Part shown: positions 32,419 through 41,969 of the stretch, piece after piece | Position numbering within the stretch: position 1 is the first letter of the stretch | How the letters are laid out: every line of letters begins with the position of its first letter | NCBI GenBank assembly: GCA_001600615.1 | Contig: BCKK01000003.1 | Span: 1,367,207-1,409,175 of the forward strand | Length of the DNA stretch: 41,969 nt | Direction: 5' to 3' | Source: Dioszegia crocea | Lineage: Eukaryota > Basidiomycota > Tremellomycetes > Tremellales > Bulleribasidiaceae | The notes under the pieces: model-generated | Database searches by the model: none | What the model was told of the DNA's origin: nothing | The model's input: the letters and a program-made list of their open reading frames with translations, nothing else | Position numbers and translations under genes: made by a program

Positions 32419-33334
32419 ATGTCCCCCACTGTCTACGTCGGTGAGTTACCCTTTCTCTGTCTATGCCGTTTGCTGACCCCTTCAGTCACTGGTGGTGGTC
32501 GCGGTATCGGCTTCACCCTCGTCCAAGAGCTCGCCGCCAGACCCAACACCATCGTTTTCGCCGGCGTTCGCACCTTACCCAAGGCAGACGATCAGCTCGC
32601 TCAACTCGCCGCCAAGCTACCCGAAGTCGTCTTCCCTATCCAGATCACCTCAGCGGACGAGGCGGACAATGCTGCTGCTGCTGAGCTGATCAAGGCCAAG
32701 GTTGAGAAGGTTGATGTGATCATTGCGAATGCTGGTGAGTCTCAGTTCCTCCTGCTGCTGTTTGCTTCTAGTCCGACTATATGCTAATTCTACAGGTATC
32801 AGCTCAGGCTCAGCTACCAGCCTTACCATAACCCTCCAACAGCTCCGAGCCGATTTCGAAATCAACACTATCGGTCCTGCAATTCTTTACAAATCCTTCG
32901 CGCCCCTCTTACTCGCTGCGAACGAAGCGACACCCGGTTCTGCCAAGTTCATCGTGGTCTCATCCCTCCTGGGTCAGATCGCCGACGCCATCCCTTGGTC
33001 ATACAATGCTTATGGCGCGAGTAAAGCGGCGGTGAATTTCTTAGTCAAGAAGATCGATCAGGAGACTCCAGGTGTCATTGCGTTCCCTATCCAGTGAGTT
33101 CTTCTTCCATCCAGAATACGGCAGGGACAGTGCTGAAATCGTTGCAGCCCCGGAATGGTCGCTACTGATATGGGCCGATCGGGTATTGAGGCGCTCGGTA
33201 TGACTGTCGAGTCTATTGGCGCTATCACACCGTTGCAGAGTGCTCAAGGTATTCTGGGCGTTGTGGATAAGGCGACCAAGGAGTCTCATGGTGGGAAGTT
33301 CTGGGATGAGAAGGGAGTTCAGGTGACTTACTAG
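32419..33334 (+). CDS. Short-chain dehydrogenase/reductase, array copy 4
   Basis: Four exons: 32419-32440, 32486-32734, 32796-33093 and 33148-33334, giving 251 residues. It starts MSPTVYVVTGGGRGIGFTL. The TGxxxGIG, IANAGISSG, VSSLLGQIADAI and YNAYGASKAAVNF motifs are complete. The C-terminal loop reads HPGMVATDMGRSG and the tail GGKFWDEKGVQVTY. It retains the full loop that copy 3 lacks. The substrate is unknown; relatives reduce ketones, quinones or polyketide carbonyls. It is the last member of the array; a divergent type of gene follows on the other strand. Confidence 0.9.
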
Positions 33335-33513
33335 ATGAGAGTGTGACTGCAATGAGAAGACGAGACTAGATTTAGATATGTGATACATGAATGCTGCAAC
33401 GATTCTTGATCTGGCACAGTATGCACAAATCCCATCACCTTGATCAAGCTATATACTCTATCTGGTCCACATGTTCTCGCTCTACTCCGTCCCTTAAATC
33501 ACACGTTGTGCGA

Positions 33514-34890
33514 TCAATGAGCGCCATCCGACATTGCCTTGGCGTCCACCTCAGCCTTGATTCGTGCCAATGTACGGCGATGATTCTTCACTCGCTCAAT
33601 GCGCTCCTCCAGAGTGAGTTCTGTCGCTTGAGCACTAAAGGTCAGCAACCGTCGTCACTTTTGGATCTAGATCGTATTGCGAGACTTACTGAACTTTATC
33701 GCTCATCTCTCTACATCGTCAGCGCATTCTTCGAAATTGAAAGGGGGAGAAGCTCACTTCATCTCATTCAAAACCCACTTCTCCCTATCATTCACTGCCT
33801 TCTCCCTCCCCTCAAGCTCGCTCAGCCTCTCTCTCCTTTTCTCTTTCTCCCTCTCCCTCTCCCTTCTCGCTCGGACATCAACTGTCCCAAATTCCTCCTC
33901 GATCACCATTCGCTGCTCTGCCCTCTCTTCTGCCCTCCCATTCCCTGATGCGTGACCCAAAGACAGTGTCGCAGGCTGACGAGCACTGTCGGCTTGAGTA
34001 GGATGGGTAGCTTTCGACAAAAGCGATCGAGCCTCGTCTAGGTCTTGTTGCAGCTTATCGCGGAGGAGAAGAGAGTGAGTCAGTGCCGCCAGAAGGGGTC
34101 GATTTGGATCTTCTGCTCTGGTTAGTCCGAATTTCCACAATGGATGGACTCGGCCAGCCTCAAACTCACCTGTTTCCGCCATCTTCAGAACCCAGACCTC
34201 CTTCTCACATTCAGACCTTGCACTACTGCTGCGAACAACACTGGCGCCCTCTCCAAGCTCTTCAACAGACCACCATCGCCCTTGCTCATTATGATCCCGG
34301 GCCTCATGCCCGCTGGTCCAGAATCTCAATTTCGAATCGATCCCAGCGTACAGCGCAGAATAAGGCTGGTCTTTTGTTGTCCGACCACCGGTATGTAGTG
34401 AACCAGAGTGGACGAGTGCCGCGAGTGGAGGAGGGAGGAAGTGCGACAGGTGTGATAGGAGTTGCAATTTCTCAGCTACAACCTGTTCCCTAGCCTGCAA
34501 GCTTCAGCTGTGACACCCTCCACATGGAGGTGATGAACTTACTCTGAGCTCCTTGTGACGACCCGTCAGTGTAGGCAAAGATCCTTTGGGCACGCCCAGG
34601 ACTAGTGCGATCAGACTCAAGATCAGACTGATCCACAGCAGCGGGTGAGGCTTTGCGAAGGCGAAGGGGCCAATTGTCACCATGGTCGGCTGAGCGGCAC
34701 GACCAGTCGGAATATTCGCCTCCTTCATAGGCGACGGGGTTGAGTCGGAATGTATCTCCGGCAGACGCACAGGCTTGAGATCAGGGCTGGGAAATGCCTG
34801 TTGGTGGGGTTTAGGTTCAGGCATGTGCACGTCGGGCTCGGTCGGGATGTGCGGATGAGAAGAAAGACGACCGTGGTATACTTCGTCCAT
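33514..34890 (-). CDS. One-TM protein with coiled coil, function unknown
   Basis: Exons 34890-34543, 34494-33758, 33710-33690 and 33634-33514 give 408 residues. The N-terminus is Pro/His-rich. One membrane helix lies near residues 85-107 (PLLWISLILSLIALVLGVP). A charged coiled coil rich in Arg, Glu and Lys occupies the C-terminal third (RAREQVVAEKLQLL early on; RREREREKEKRRERL later). The last two exons are supported by CTGAC branch sites and give EERIERVKNHRRTLARI before the stop; reading through the first of the two terminal introns would stop after NEMK. A further 54-nt in-frame stretch (34116-34169) has a perfect GTGAGT donor and may be an intron, which would give 390 residues. I do not recognise the family; a membrane-tethered adaptor is a guess. 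Confidence 0.65.
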
Positions 34891-35147
34891 CTCCTATCTG
34901 CTGCGATGTGCGAGCCGTCAAGAATGTATGATGGATCATGGAGTTAGAGAAGCAAGGGTGCATGATGAGGTGAGGGTGAAATTGAATTTCCTTTTCAACC
35001 CTGAAACACACACACGAAACACAGACACCCCCTCCTTTAGGCTTAATTGGGCCGGCAGAAGCGGAATTGACAGTCTCTGATCGGTCGTGATAGATTCTAG
35101 GCTGCGTACAACATGCCATGCATTATATCCTGCTAAGACTGGTCGAC

Positions 35148-35813
35148 TCATGGAGTTGTGACTGGAGTGGCAACCGGGGCAGCGAGGAATTTAGGCAGGA
35201 AAAGCGAAAAGACACCCATGAAGCCCATTCTGAATTGTTAGCCGAAAGCTTGCCACAGATATTGGCCACTACCGCGTCGCTAGCCAAGGTCTAACTCCAT
35301 CCCCAACGGATGTCCCGATATCCTAGGGTGGGGCGAGATCGAAGCGAGAGACTCACCCAAGACCCATCAATGGGCTCGCAGCGTCCTTCTCCCTTCGCAT
35401 AGGCTTCTGGCTTACGAAGCCTAGCACAGCCATGACAAGTGCTCCCCACACGAACCTACAGGGATCAGCTGAGCTCGCGTTTCGATATCTTGGGGCCTAG
35501 GAGTCGAGCTAATCAGTACGATGAGGCGGTTCTCGCATCTCCTCGGATATCTAGCTCCCAAAATCCTCGTATCGTTGAAAGAGAACATACAGTGGGTTCC
35601 TGATGAACATCCCTGCTCCAGCACCCATCATAGCTCCCGAACCAAAGGTGTCCTTCACCACTGCCCATTCGGGAGTGAGGGGAGTGTGGAAGGGGAAGAG
35701 TCTGAATCGTCAGCTAAAGTTCACGCCTAGAACTCTGCCGTCAAGCCAAATATTTCAACTCACTTGTCGGATTTTGGGTCCGACTTGTCATACACTGGGG
35801 CTGAGACAGACAT
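35148..35813 (-). CDS. Asterix-like ER membrane protein (PAT complex / UPF0139 family)
   Basis: Four exons: 35813-35764, 35701-35591, 35455-35357 and 35229-35148, giving 113 residues (human Asterix is 106). After a short polar N-terminus, SGAMMGAGAGMFI and FVWGALVMAVLGFVSQKP are membrane segments separated by a short loop. A charged linker (MRREKDAASP) is followed by MGLGMGFMGVFSLFLPKFL. This is the length and three-segment layout of Asterix, a PAT-complex chaperone for membrane protein insertion in the ER. The assignment rests on layout and a few words, not on a clear signature. Its introns 2 and 3 (135 and 127 nt) are long for this window. Confidence 0.65.
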
Positions 35814-36017
35814 GGCGATGGCAGCATCTACTGGATATAGGTAGATAGACTTATACAGTAGCAGTGAGCTCCATCTCTGCCCAATCCGGCAGTTCGGACT
35901 TCGGAGCCGGTTACGGCAGGCGGGAACAAATGTCATGCGGGGTCTCCACAGTCGCCCTTCTCACCCCTCCCCATCCAGCTCAAATCTATGTATCCTCATC
36001 TATACCCCCTACTCAAG
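35814..36017. promoter_or_regulatory. Short divergent promoter, Asterix-like / EI24-like
   Basis: About 200 bp separate the two opposite starts. Both genes encode small ER-type membrane proteins, so joint regulation is possible. No TATA box is seen. Confidence 0.4.
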
Positions 36018-37794
36018 ATGCTACAACGACGACCAGGAGCAGGTAGCTCGTCAGCCTCTTCAGTACCGCCACTGGCACCCAAATCGGCAGGACCGAGCAA
36101 TACCGCGTATACACCGCTGAAGAGGCGAGAATCCGCTGGCCTCTATCCCGCGCCTTCATCAGCTACCAAAGCGAGGTATCCCTTACCCAGTCCGGGATTG
36201 AACAGCTATTCAAGTCCTTCATCTAACGGAGGTAACAACCTGGGGCTGTCGTCCCCAATCAATATCAATGGAGGTCAAGAGGGGTATGCTCAGGCTGGAG
36301 CGAGCCAATATGGGGCGAGGAATACTTTTGATCTTTCGGGAGGAGAGAGTTCAGGTAGAGGGCGGGAAGATGTGAAAGAGGTGGTACTGGAAGGTATCAG
36401 AAGAGGGGTGGAGAGGTGGCGAAGGGGTGTTGGGGATGCTATGCGACTTGATAGAAGTTGGAACTTGGCCTGGAAGTGAGTTGCTTCTTTTAAGCTGACG
36501 GCAACTGGTGGCAGATTATAGGATAATTATGGGTCATAAGCTGATATATTCAGTGATGCAGAGCTCAGACTATTGATCTTCAAATCGTCGTACGTCCCCA
36601 TAGCTCTTGTGTTACTGAGTTTTGGCTGACGTTACTATAGAATGATCAACCTCCTCTCCCTCCTCCTCCTTTCTTTCTTCTCCATCGTCATCTCCCCAAC
36701 TCTAGGCCCGTCGATGTCGGACTCAAAATCCACAAAAGATATCGGAATGTGGTATAACCTTTTGCTAAGCTGGCCGGTATTCGCAGTTTGCTTCTGGGTC
36801 AACGTACGTCCGACACTTCTACCCCACTTGATGCTTCGGTAGAAACCATCGCTAACATGAGTAGTCAAGCTGGGGTCCCGATATCTCGCGCCGAGCCCAG
36901 ACTCTCCTACATCCGTCGTAAGTCTTTCTACTTCGACATCTACCAGTCATAGTGTGTCAAAAAGCTGACTGGGCAGATATCGGCATCAGCCATCTCCCGC
37001 GTCTACCCCTATGAAATCCTCGCACTCCCTCCCAGCTCTATCTTCCCTGCCCGATGCCACCTCAATCATCTCCCCACTTTTCAAAGGTGTCGCACGAGTC
37101 ATACTCATTGCAGACTTCACTCTGGTCTCACGGATGATATCGCTTGTGCCTGTCATTGGCCGGCTGTTGAGCTTTACTTACATGTGCATCATCACTGGTT
37201 TCTACTGTTTTGAGTACGTCTACCCCGATTCGAGGCCCTAAAGACCATCTGCTGATGTACAGGTGGAACTTTGCCAGTAAGGGTTGGTCTCTCGATCAGC
37301 GGGTCAGCTATGTCCAAGAACGGACGGCGTACATGATCGGGTTCGGTAAGTACACTCTCGGACATACTCCGAGGTCATCATTCCATCGAGGCGTCATTGT
37401 CTCCCTATCTGCATCAGCTAACCCCTTAGGCCTCTTGCCCACCTTCCTCACCTCCCTCTCCACACCACTAATCAACATGTCATTCTTCGCCCTCCTATAC
37501 CCCTTCTTCGTAATCCAAGCCCTTGTCTCTCGTCCGCCCGGCCTGTACTCAGGTCTCGTATCGCCCGGCTCTTCACTCCCGCCCACACCCACAGCGGACA
37601 CGAGCGGCGGAAACAACCCATTCTTCGAACAATCGAGTAAGAGCATTTGGCAGGAGAGAGTGTATGGTGGTGGTGTGCCGCTATTTGTGTTGGCACGCTA
37701 TGGGCTTGAGGTGCTCAAGTGGTTCGAGGGGGCTGTGGGGAGAAAGTTGGGGACGGGTGGACGAAGGGAACGGGCGGGTAAGAGGATGGGATGA
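36018..37794 (+). CDS. EI24-like multi-pass membrane protein
   Basis: Seven exons: 36018-36475, 36554-36589, 36641-36803, 36865-36917, 36977-37213, 37263-37345 and 37430-37794, giving 464 residues. The first ~130 residues are low-complexity. The rest has several hydrophobic helices (MINLLSLLLLSFFSIVI; FALLYPFFVIQALVS) and the diagnostic block WNFASKGWSLDQRVSYVQER-AYMIGFGLLPTFLT, which parallels the EI24 family (a short aromatic stretch, then QR, then a glycine-rich turn before a helix). EI24 proteins are ER membrane proteins linked to autophagy. I chose the ATG at 36018 because it has A at -3; an in-frame ATG at 35988 in poor context would add ten residues. Exon 2 is only 36 nt. Confidence 0.78.
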
Positions 37795-37992
37795 GTTGGA
37801 TCTTGCAGACCTTGTGCTTAGGGTTTGAGTTGGTATAGATGGTGGATTCCGGTTGGTCATGGTACATCTAGGATATGCTACTGGTAATACACGACAAGAC
37901 AAATTAATCGCAAGTGCTGGCGATCGTCGGTATATTCTTCCATATCGACCTCTTGTACGTAGTACAGGCAGCATTCGTACACCTATGCATAT

Positions 37993-39388
37993 CTACTGGA
38001 TAAATCCCTTAACTACCGCATACTCGGCATTGATGACTGAGCTCGTCGCCGCGCCCAGCCTAACATTATCCAGCATACACACAAACTTGATATCCAGCAC
38101 CTTACACTCCCTGACCCTACCCACATGAACCGCCGCGCCCTCATACAGATCCTTATCCAGCCGAGGCTGAGGCCTATCCACAGCCTCATGAACCACTATA
38201 CTCTCCTTAGGCGCTGACGGGCATCCCAATTCCACAACTTCCGCCATATACTCCCTCAGCGCCTTTTTGACATCCTCGGGCGAAGGTCCCGGTTGGTTCT
38301 GGAACGCAACAGACACACAGGCCGTATGTCCATCAATCACCGGTACGCGATTACACGCTGCAGAGATATTGATGGGTGCCGGAGATGAATGTAGGTCGAA
38401 TCCGTCTCCTGATGAAGTGACGCCTCCCAGAATCTTGTTGGTCTCCCATTCGATTTTCTCCTCTTCGCCTCCAATGTGAGGAACGACGTTGTCGAGGATA
38501 TCAAGACTGGATACTCCGGGGTAACCGGCGCCGGAGATGGCTTGGAGGGTGGTTACCATTACGGTTTTAAGAGGACCGAAGGCCAACTCTAGGGCGCGGA
38601 GGGGTACAACAATGCAGGTCGTGGAGCAGTTGGCATTGGTTACGAGGTATCCTTTGGATAGGGAGAGAGCGGTCTGCTGGTGTCGGACAACGGAGAGGTG
38701 GGAGGGGTTGACGGTGGGGACAATGAGAGGGACGAGGGGGTCACGACGGTAGTTCTTGGCGTTGGAGAAGACGATGAGGTTGGCACGGCGAAAGGCGTCC
38801 TCTGTGAAGTTAGCAAACTGCGTAGACTGCGCTTTTGAGACAGTGACAATAGGACAAGTATGTTCAAGGCCCTGACTATTGCCGTGAAGCTAGACCACCT
38901 GACTTCAATCCCAGTCCATCTGAAAGCCTCGCCCATCTCATCTCCCTCCGTCCACCTCCCCACCAAGGACCGCCACAGTCATCTACTTCGATGTGCCTCC
39001 AGGACTCGTGCGTATTCACAGATTTGCATCAAGATCCACACTCACCAATCTCTCCAACCTTCTCATCCAAACCCGAAAACACAACCCCACACTCCCCAAA
39101 CGCCTTCAAACCGGGATCACACTCCGTCACTACCATCTCCGCCACATCTTTAGGTATCGGCGTTGAGAGCTTCCATTTGGTAGCTGCGGCATAGGTCTGT
39201 CCGGCAGAGCGAGACGATGCGCCCAGAGCGTGGAGTCGGAAATATGGGTGGGTAGATAAGAGCTGGATAAACCGCTGGCCGACCGTGCCTGCTTGTCAGC
39301 CCTGTGCTGTTGTCCAATGGGTGCCAGAGATGGACTCACCGGTCGCTCCTAATATCCCTACTTTGATCTCTTTCTGCTGAGCTGCCAT
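37993..39388 (-). CDS. HOM2: Aspartate-semialdehyde dehydrogenase
   Basis: Three exons: 39388-39340, 39288-39046 and 38801-37993, giving 366 residues, the expected length. The N-terminus KVGILGATGTVGQRFIQ is the NADP-binding loop. NANCSTTCIV holds the catalytic Cys, and AISGAGYPG and DILDNVVPHIGGEEEKIEWE are the family signatures. CNRVPVIDGHTACVSV supplies the substrate-binding His/Arg region. The enzyme makes aspartate-4-semialdehyde, the second step of the pathway to homoserine, methionine and threonine. The second intron (38802-39045) is 244 nt, the longest in the window; splicing joins EKVGEI to EDAFRRANLIVFSNAKNYR. Confidence 0.96.
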
Positions 39389-40051
39389 TGTGGATAGGTA
39401 GATGTTGTAGAGCTTGAACGCAAAGGCAACTTCTGACTTTCTTTTTCTCGGCCGAGTCGAGCGATCGCAAAGATCCGACGGAAAGGCAGGCCCGTGCGTC
39501 AACCTGCAGATATCGTGTGATGGCGCAGGCAATCAAAGCTGTTTATCAGGCCAATGCTCTGTGCAGGTTACGATCATGAGGGGGACAGGGAGCTCCAGTC
39601 ATTCTAGGAAGAAAAGGGATGCATGTATGTCCAAGAGACGGTCGACTCGACGTCAATGCTGTCCGCCTCCTTGACATTTCTTCGAATTTGCCCTACACCT
39701 TCGCCTCCCGGCTGCTTGTCCCGCCCGCTTACTGCTCTCCCTACGGCTGTCCCCATTGCTCCAACAAGTGGTGTCGGTGAGAGGTCGGGAGGGAAAGGTC
39801 GAGCGGGACTGGGCGGTTCAAGTAGGGAGGGGCAGCGAGAGCCGGAGGGGAAAAGCCTGTTGGTCGCTGCCTGTCGAGTGACGCTGGACAGGTGTGGTAT
39901 GGATCGGTGACAAATGATTGGGATGACTGTCTTTCGGGACCGGGTGATAGGCCATGGAGGTCTACGATCGCCATGGCGTTCCTCTGTCTCCTCAAAAGAC
40001 CCGACTCCCTTGACATAGTCTACCTCGCCAGCCTGCGCTCACGCAAGACGC
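39389..40051. other. Intergenic region, HOM2 promoter and COX16 3' side
   Basis: About 660 bp on the shared minus-strand direction. I see no coding sequence I can support, no TATA box at a believable distance, and no repeat above chance. Confidence 0.35.
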
Positions 40052-40619
40052 CTAAACCCATCGATCCGTCTTCCTCTCCCCCTTCTTGGGGGCGTCTCCC
40101 TCCGTCACCACCGCCGGACCCCACTCTGGCATCCCCGCCGGCCGAGGTACACGGACATTCTCCAACTCATCCTGCGATTTAGGCGACATAGAGAATTTCG
40201 CTCGGCGGGGCGGGGCGCCAGGGACTGATCCAGAAGGGGAGGAAGGGGAAGACGCATCGAGGGCTGAGTCGGAGGACGGGATTGCGTTTAGTCGCTGGAT
40301 GATCAGCCTCAATCCCACTGCATTCATTCGCTGCCGCCACCGGGTATTCTCCAGAGGGTTGTACACGCACATAGTACTCTTCCTTGATATCCACCCTTTT
40401 TCTTCCCTGCTTCATACCCAATTCTTCCTCCTTCGTTATAGTCTGCACTTGCTGGTCTCGTAGATCATACCGAGTCCGCGTAAACCCCTCGAGGGCGAAT
40501 GACGAAATCACGACAATTGATAAGAAAGGGAGGCCAAAGACTAGGAATGGTCGTCGACGGATGTATGTCTTGATTGCGCTAGGCTGTGCGTTCAGGGGTT
40601 TTGAAGAGAAAGTCGGCAT
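40052..40619 (-). CDS. COX16: Cytochrome c oxidase assembly protein Cox16
   Basis: Two exons, 40619-40371 and 40294-40052, give 163 residues. RRRPFLVFGLPFLSIVVISSFALEGFTRTRYD is a single inner-membrane helix with Cox16 wording, followed by QVQTITKEEELGMK and the basic-acidic segment KRVDIKEEYYRL. The second exon ends in a conserved ELENVRVPRPAGMPEW tail. Cox16 helps insert copper into Cox2 and assemble complex IV in the mitochondrial inner membrane. The intron has a GTGCGT donor; splicing joins EEYY to RLNAIPS. A Ser/Pro-rich linker of about 40 residues separates the helix part and the tail, which is longer than in yeast. Confidence 0.93.
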
Positions 40620-41417
40620 GGCTGGACTGGGTGATGTAGAACACTGGACAGATTTTGGCTTGATTTTGGCTGGAGGTGATCTTTTAAGGTGGAGGTGTGA
40701 TATAGGCGCGCTGATTTGGCAAGGAAATAGGTGATGGGGTTTGCTTCCGAAATTGCGGCGCCAGTGGTGCTTGTATTGCCGTAAATGTCCGGCTCAGTCG
40801 CCACCCGCGCTGTCGAGAGGGTGGCTGGAGCTTGGCAGAGAGTGGCGCCGCCTCTCTCAGTGGCGATCGGTAAAGACAACCAATTTTTGCAAGGTTTGTG
40901 TCAGAGCTTGGGGCGGTACGTATTCATATAGTACATAGACCGACGTATATGAACCACAAGTCAAACATCTCGATCTTGCCGGGTATAGGCTGCGAGAGTA
41001 AGGCGAGGGCAGAAATATCACCTCATGGGCGGATCAGGGAATAGTGATCTCACGTGCACTCCCAGCCTCGAAGTGTTCTCCGACAAAACTTGGCGCGATT
41101 GATCATATGCACACAGTGCCTTGCAAGCTAAGCATCAGGTCCAGCATGGCGTTCATCATAATACCCGAATGGCACGGTATCTCAAGATCCGACGTCCAAT
41201 GGCTTGATCAGTGATTTACGGAACCATGGTCCATGCACATTCCCTCGCGTCTGTCTTTCTCCGTAGCGTTTTGATGTACTGAATGCAGACTCGACCGATC
41301 TATCTTCACTGACTACTTCCGTCATCACAGTGTACACCTGAAGGTAGGTATATCCATCCCGTGGTTGTTTGCCCTATCCGCCCATGGGTGACGGCGTTGG
41401 AGGACACAGCCATGCTA
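40620..41417. other. Intergenic region, COX16 promoter side
   Basis: About 800 bp. A CCGAAATTGCGGCG word lies at 40747-40760, related to the repeats at 4.6 and 9.2 kb. The 9-nt sequence GCGGCGCCA (about 40755-40763) recurs inverted as TGGCGCCGC at about 40844-40852. No gene or transposon could be supported. Confidence 0.35.
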
Positions 41418-41815
41418 CTAGTAGTGTGGATAGTAATTCTGTCCGGCGCTCCTGGAGCCACCCATCCTCTTCTCCCGATCCGCCGCGTCTGCCTCTTGTC
41501 GCTCCTGATTCCTCCGGTCCCGCTCGGCCCTGTCGTGTGTCGCCGCTTTCTTGTTCCAGGACTGCGCAATCCTGGACCTCTGTTCCTCCCTTTCGACAGG
41601 GTCGGTGTTGTACTGCAGTGATAGAATGACAAGCAGTCCATTGAGATCGTTGTTGTCGACGTGTATGGCAGTTTCTGGTCTTTTCGTCAGGCGGAGGATG
41701 TTGATGATTTGGTCCAAGTCCGAACCCGCCAGACCGTGGAGGGATATCATAGGGCCGTGCTCAGACTGCCAGCGGGCCCGGTCTTGAGAGACACCTTCTC
41801 CGTCGCCCCTAGGGT
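41418..41815 (-). CDS. Unrecognised gene, 3' part; 5' part runs off the right edge
   Basis: The last exon reads GPMISLHGLAGSDLDQIIN, then ILRLTKRPETAIHVDNNDLN and a charged coiled tail (RAERDRRNQERQEADAADR), ending GQNYYPHY. The exon is bounded upstream by CAGAG at 41816-41817. Upstream splice choices are open: a GTATGT donor ending the previous exon at 41875, or a GTAACT donor at about 41886. A candidate 47-nt intron lies beyond these. I do not recognise the family. Confidence 0.5.
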
Positions 41816-41890
41816 CTCTGTAAGTCTATCAACACTGCGCTGGAATCGTGTGTGCGAGGATAGATGGTACATACCAACGGAAGTTACCGT

Positions 41891-41969
41891 CCTGTAGCCC
41901 TTCAGCACTTGCTAGTATCAGAGTGATGCATGGCTTACCTGTAGCCCTTCAGCACTTGCTAGTATCAGA
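41891..41969. repeat. 47-bp tandem duplication reaching the window edge
   Basis: The 32 nt at 41891-41922 recur exactly at 41938-41969, where the window stops. The period is 47 bp, so the second copy continues beyond the edge. On the minus strand each copy contains the junction CTACAG with GTAAGC or GACGG following. Confidence 0.9.

Noticed and set aside
27405..33334. SDR array as a secondary-metabolite gene cluster
   Set aside because: No polyketide synthase, NRPS, P450 or transporter is in the window; the four genes are paralogs of one family.
40740..40860. Inverted GCGGCGCCA / TGGCGCCGC pair as a transposon
   Set aside because: Only nine bases match, the interior holds no coding frame and no target-site duplication is visible.

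Overview
The window is nuclear DNA of a fungus, most likely a Tremellomycete (Basidiomycota: relatives of Cryptococcus, Saitozyma or Trichosporon). The evidence is the GC-rich coding sequence, the density of introns, their small size (mostly 42-75 nt, some only 35-39 nt), the frequent GTAAGT/GTGAGT donors and CTGAC/CTAAC branch sites, and protein content typical of a basidiomycete yeast. I found no rRNA, tRNA, CRISPR array or intact transposon. All gene models below are hand-spliced. For each multi-exon model that I call complete, the exon lengths sum to a multiple of three; the two low-confidence models (6810-7384 and the right-edge gene) are exceptions.

Left part (1-12 kb): a secreted polysaccharide lyase family 8 enzyme (minus); BUD23, the 18S rRNA N7-guanine methyltransferase (plus); a Tra2-like splicing regulator (minus) with a GC-AG intron inside its RRM; a poorly defined small gene (minus); a serine-rich, probably GPI-anchored surface protein (plus); and a long low-complexity protein of unknown function (plus).

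Middle part (12-27 kb): a ZIP-family zinc/iron transporter (minus) diverges from a gamma-tubulin complex component of the GCP5/6 type (plus). A 1613-residue kinesin-4-like motor with long coiled coils follows in the same direction, so two microtubule proteins lie side by side. A secreted S1/P1 nuclease (minus) converges on the kinesin.

Right part (27-42 kb): four head-to-tail short-chain dehydrogenase/reductase (SDR) paralogs of the norsolorinic-acid-ketoreductase/sniffer type, all with the same three intron positions. Copies 3 and 4 also share promoter blocks. Then come a one-TM coiled-coil protein (minus), an Asterix-like ER membrane protein (minus), an EI24-like membrane protein (plus), HOM2 aspartate-semialdehyde dehydrogenase (minus), COX16 (minus) and an unrecognised gene (minus) cut by the right edge. 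The right edge carries a 47-bp tandem duplication whose extra copy has the form of a complete spliceosomal intron.

Most genes are housekeeping. The accessory material is the SDR array, the secreted lyase, the secreted nuclease and the surface protein. The observations I would check first are the SDR array with its divergent active-site positions and copied promoters, the possible newborn intron at the right edge, and the extremes of splicing (35-nt introns, a 14-nt microexon, a GC-AG intron).
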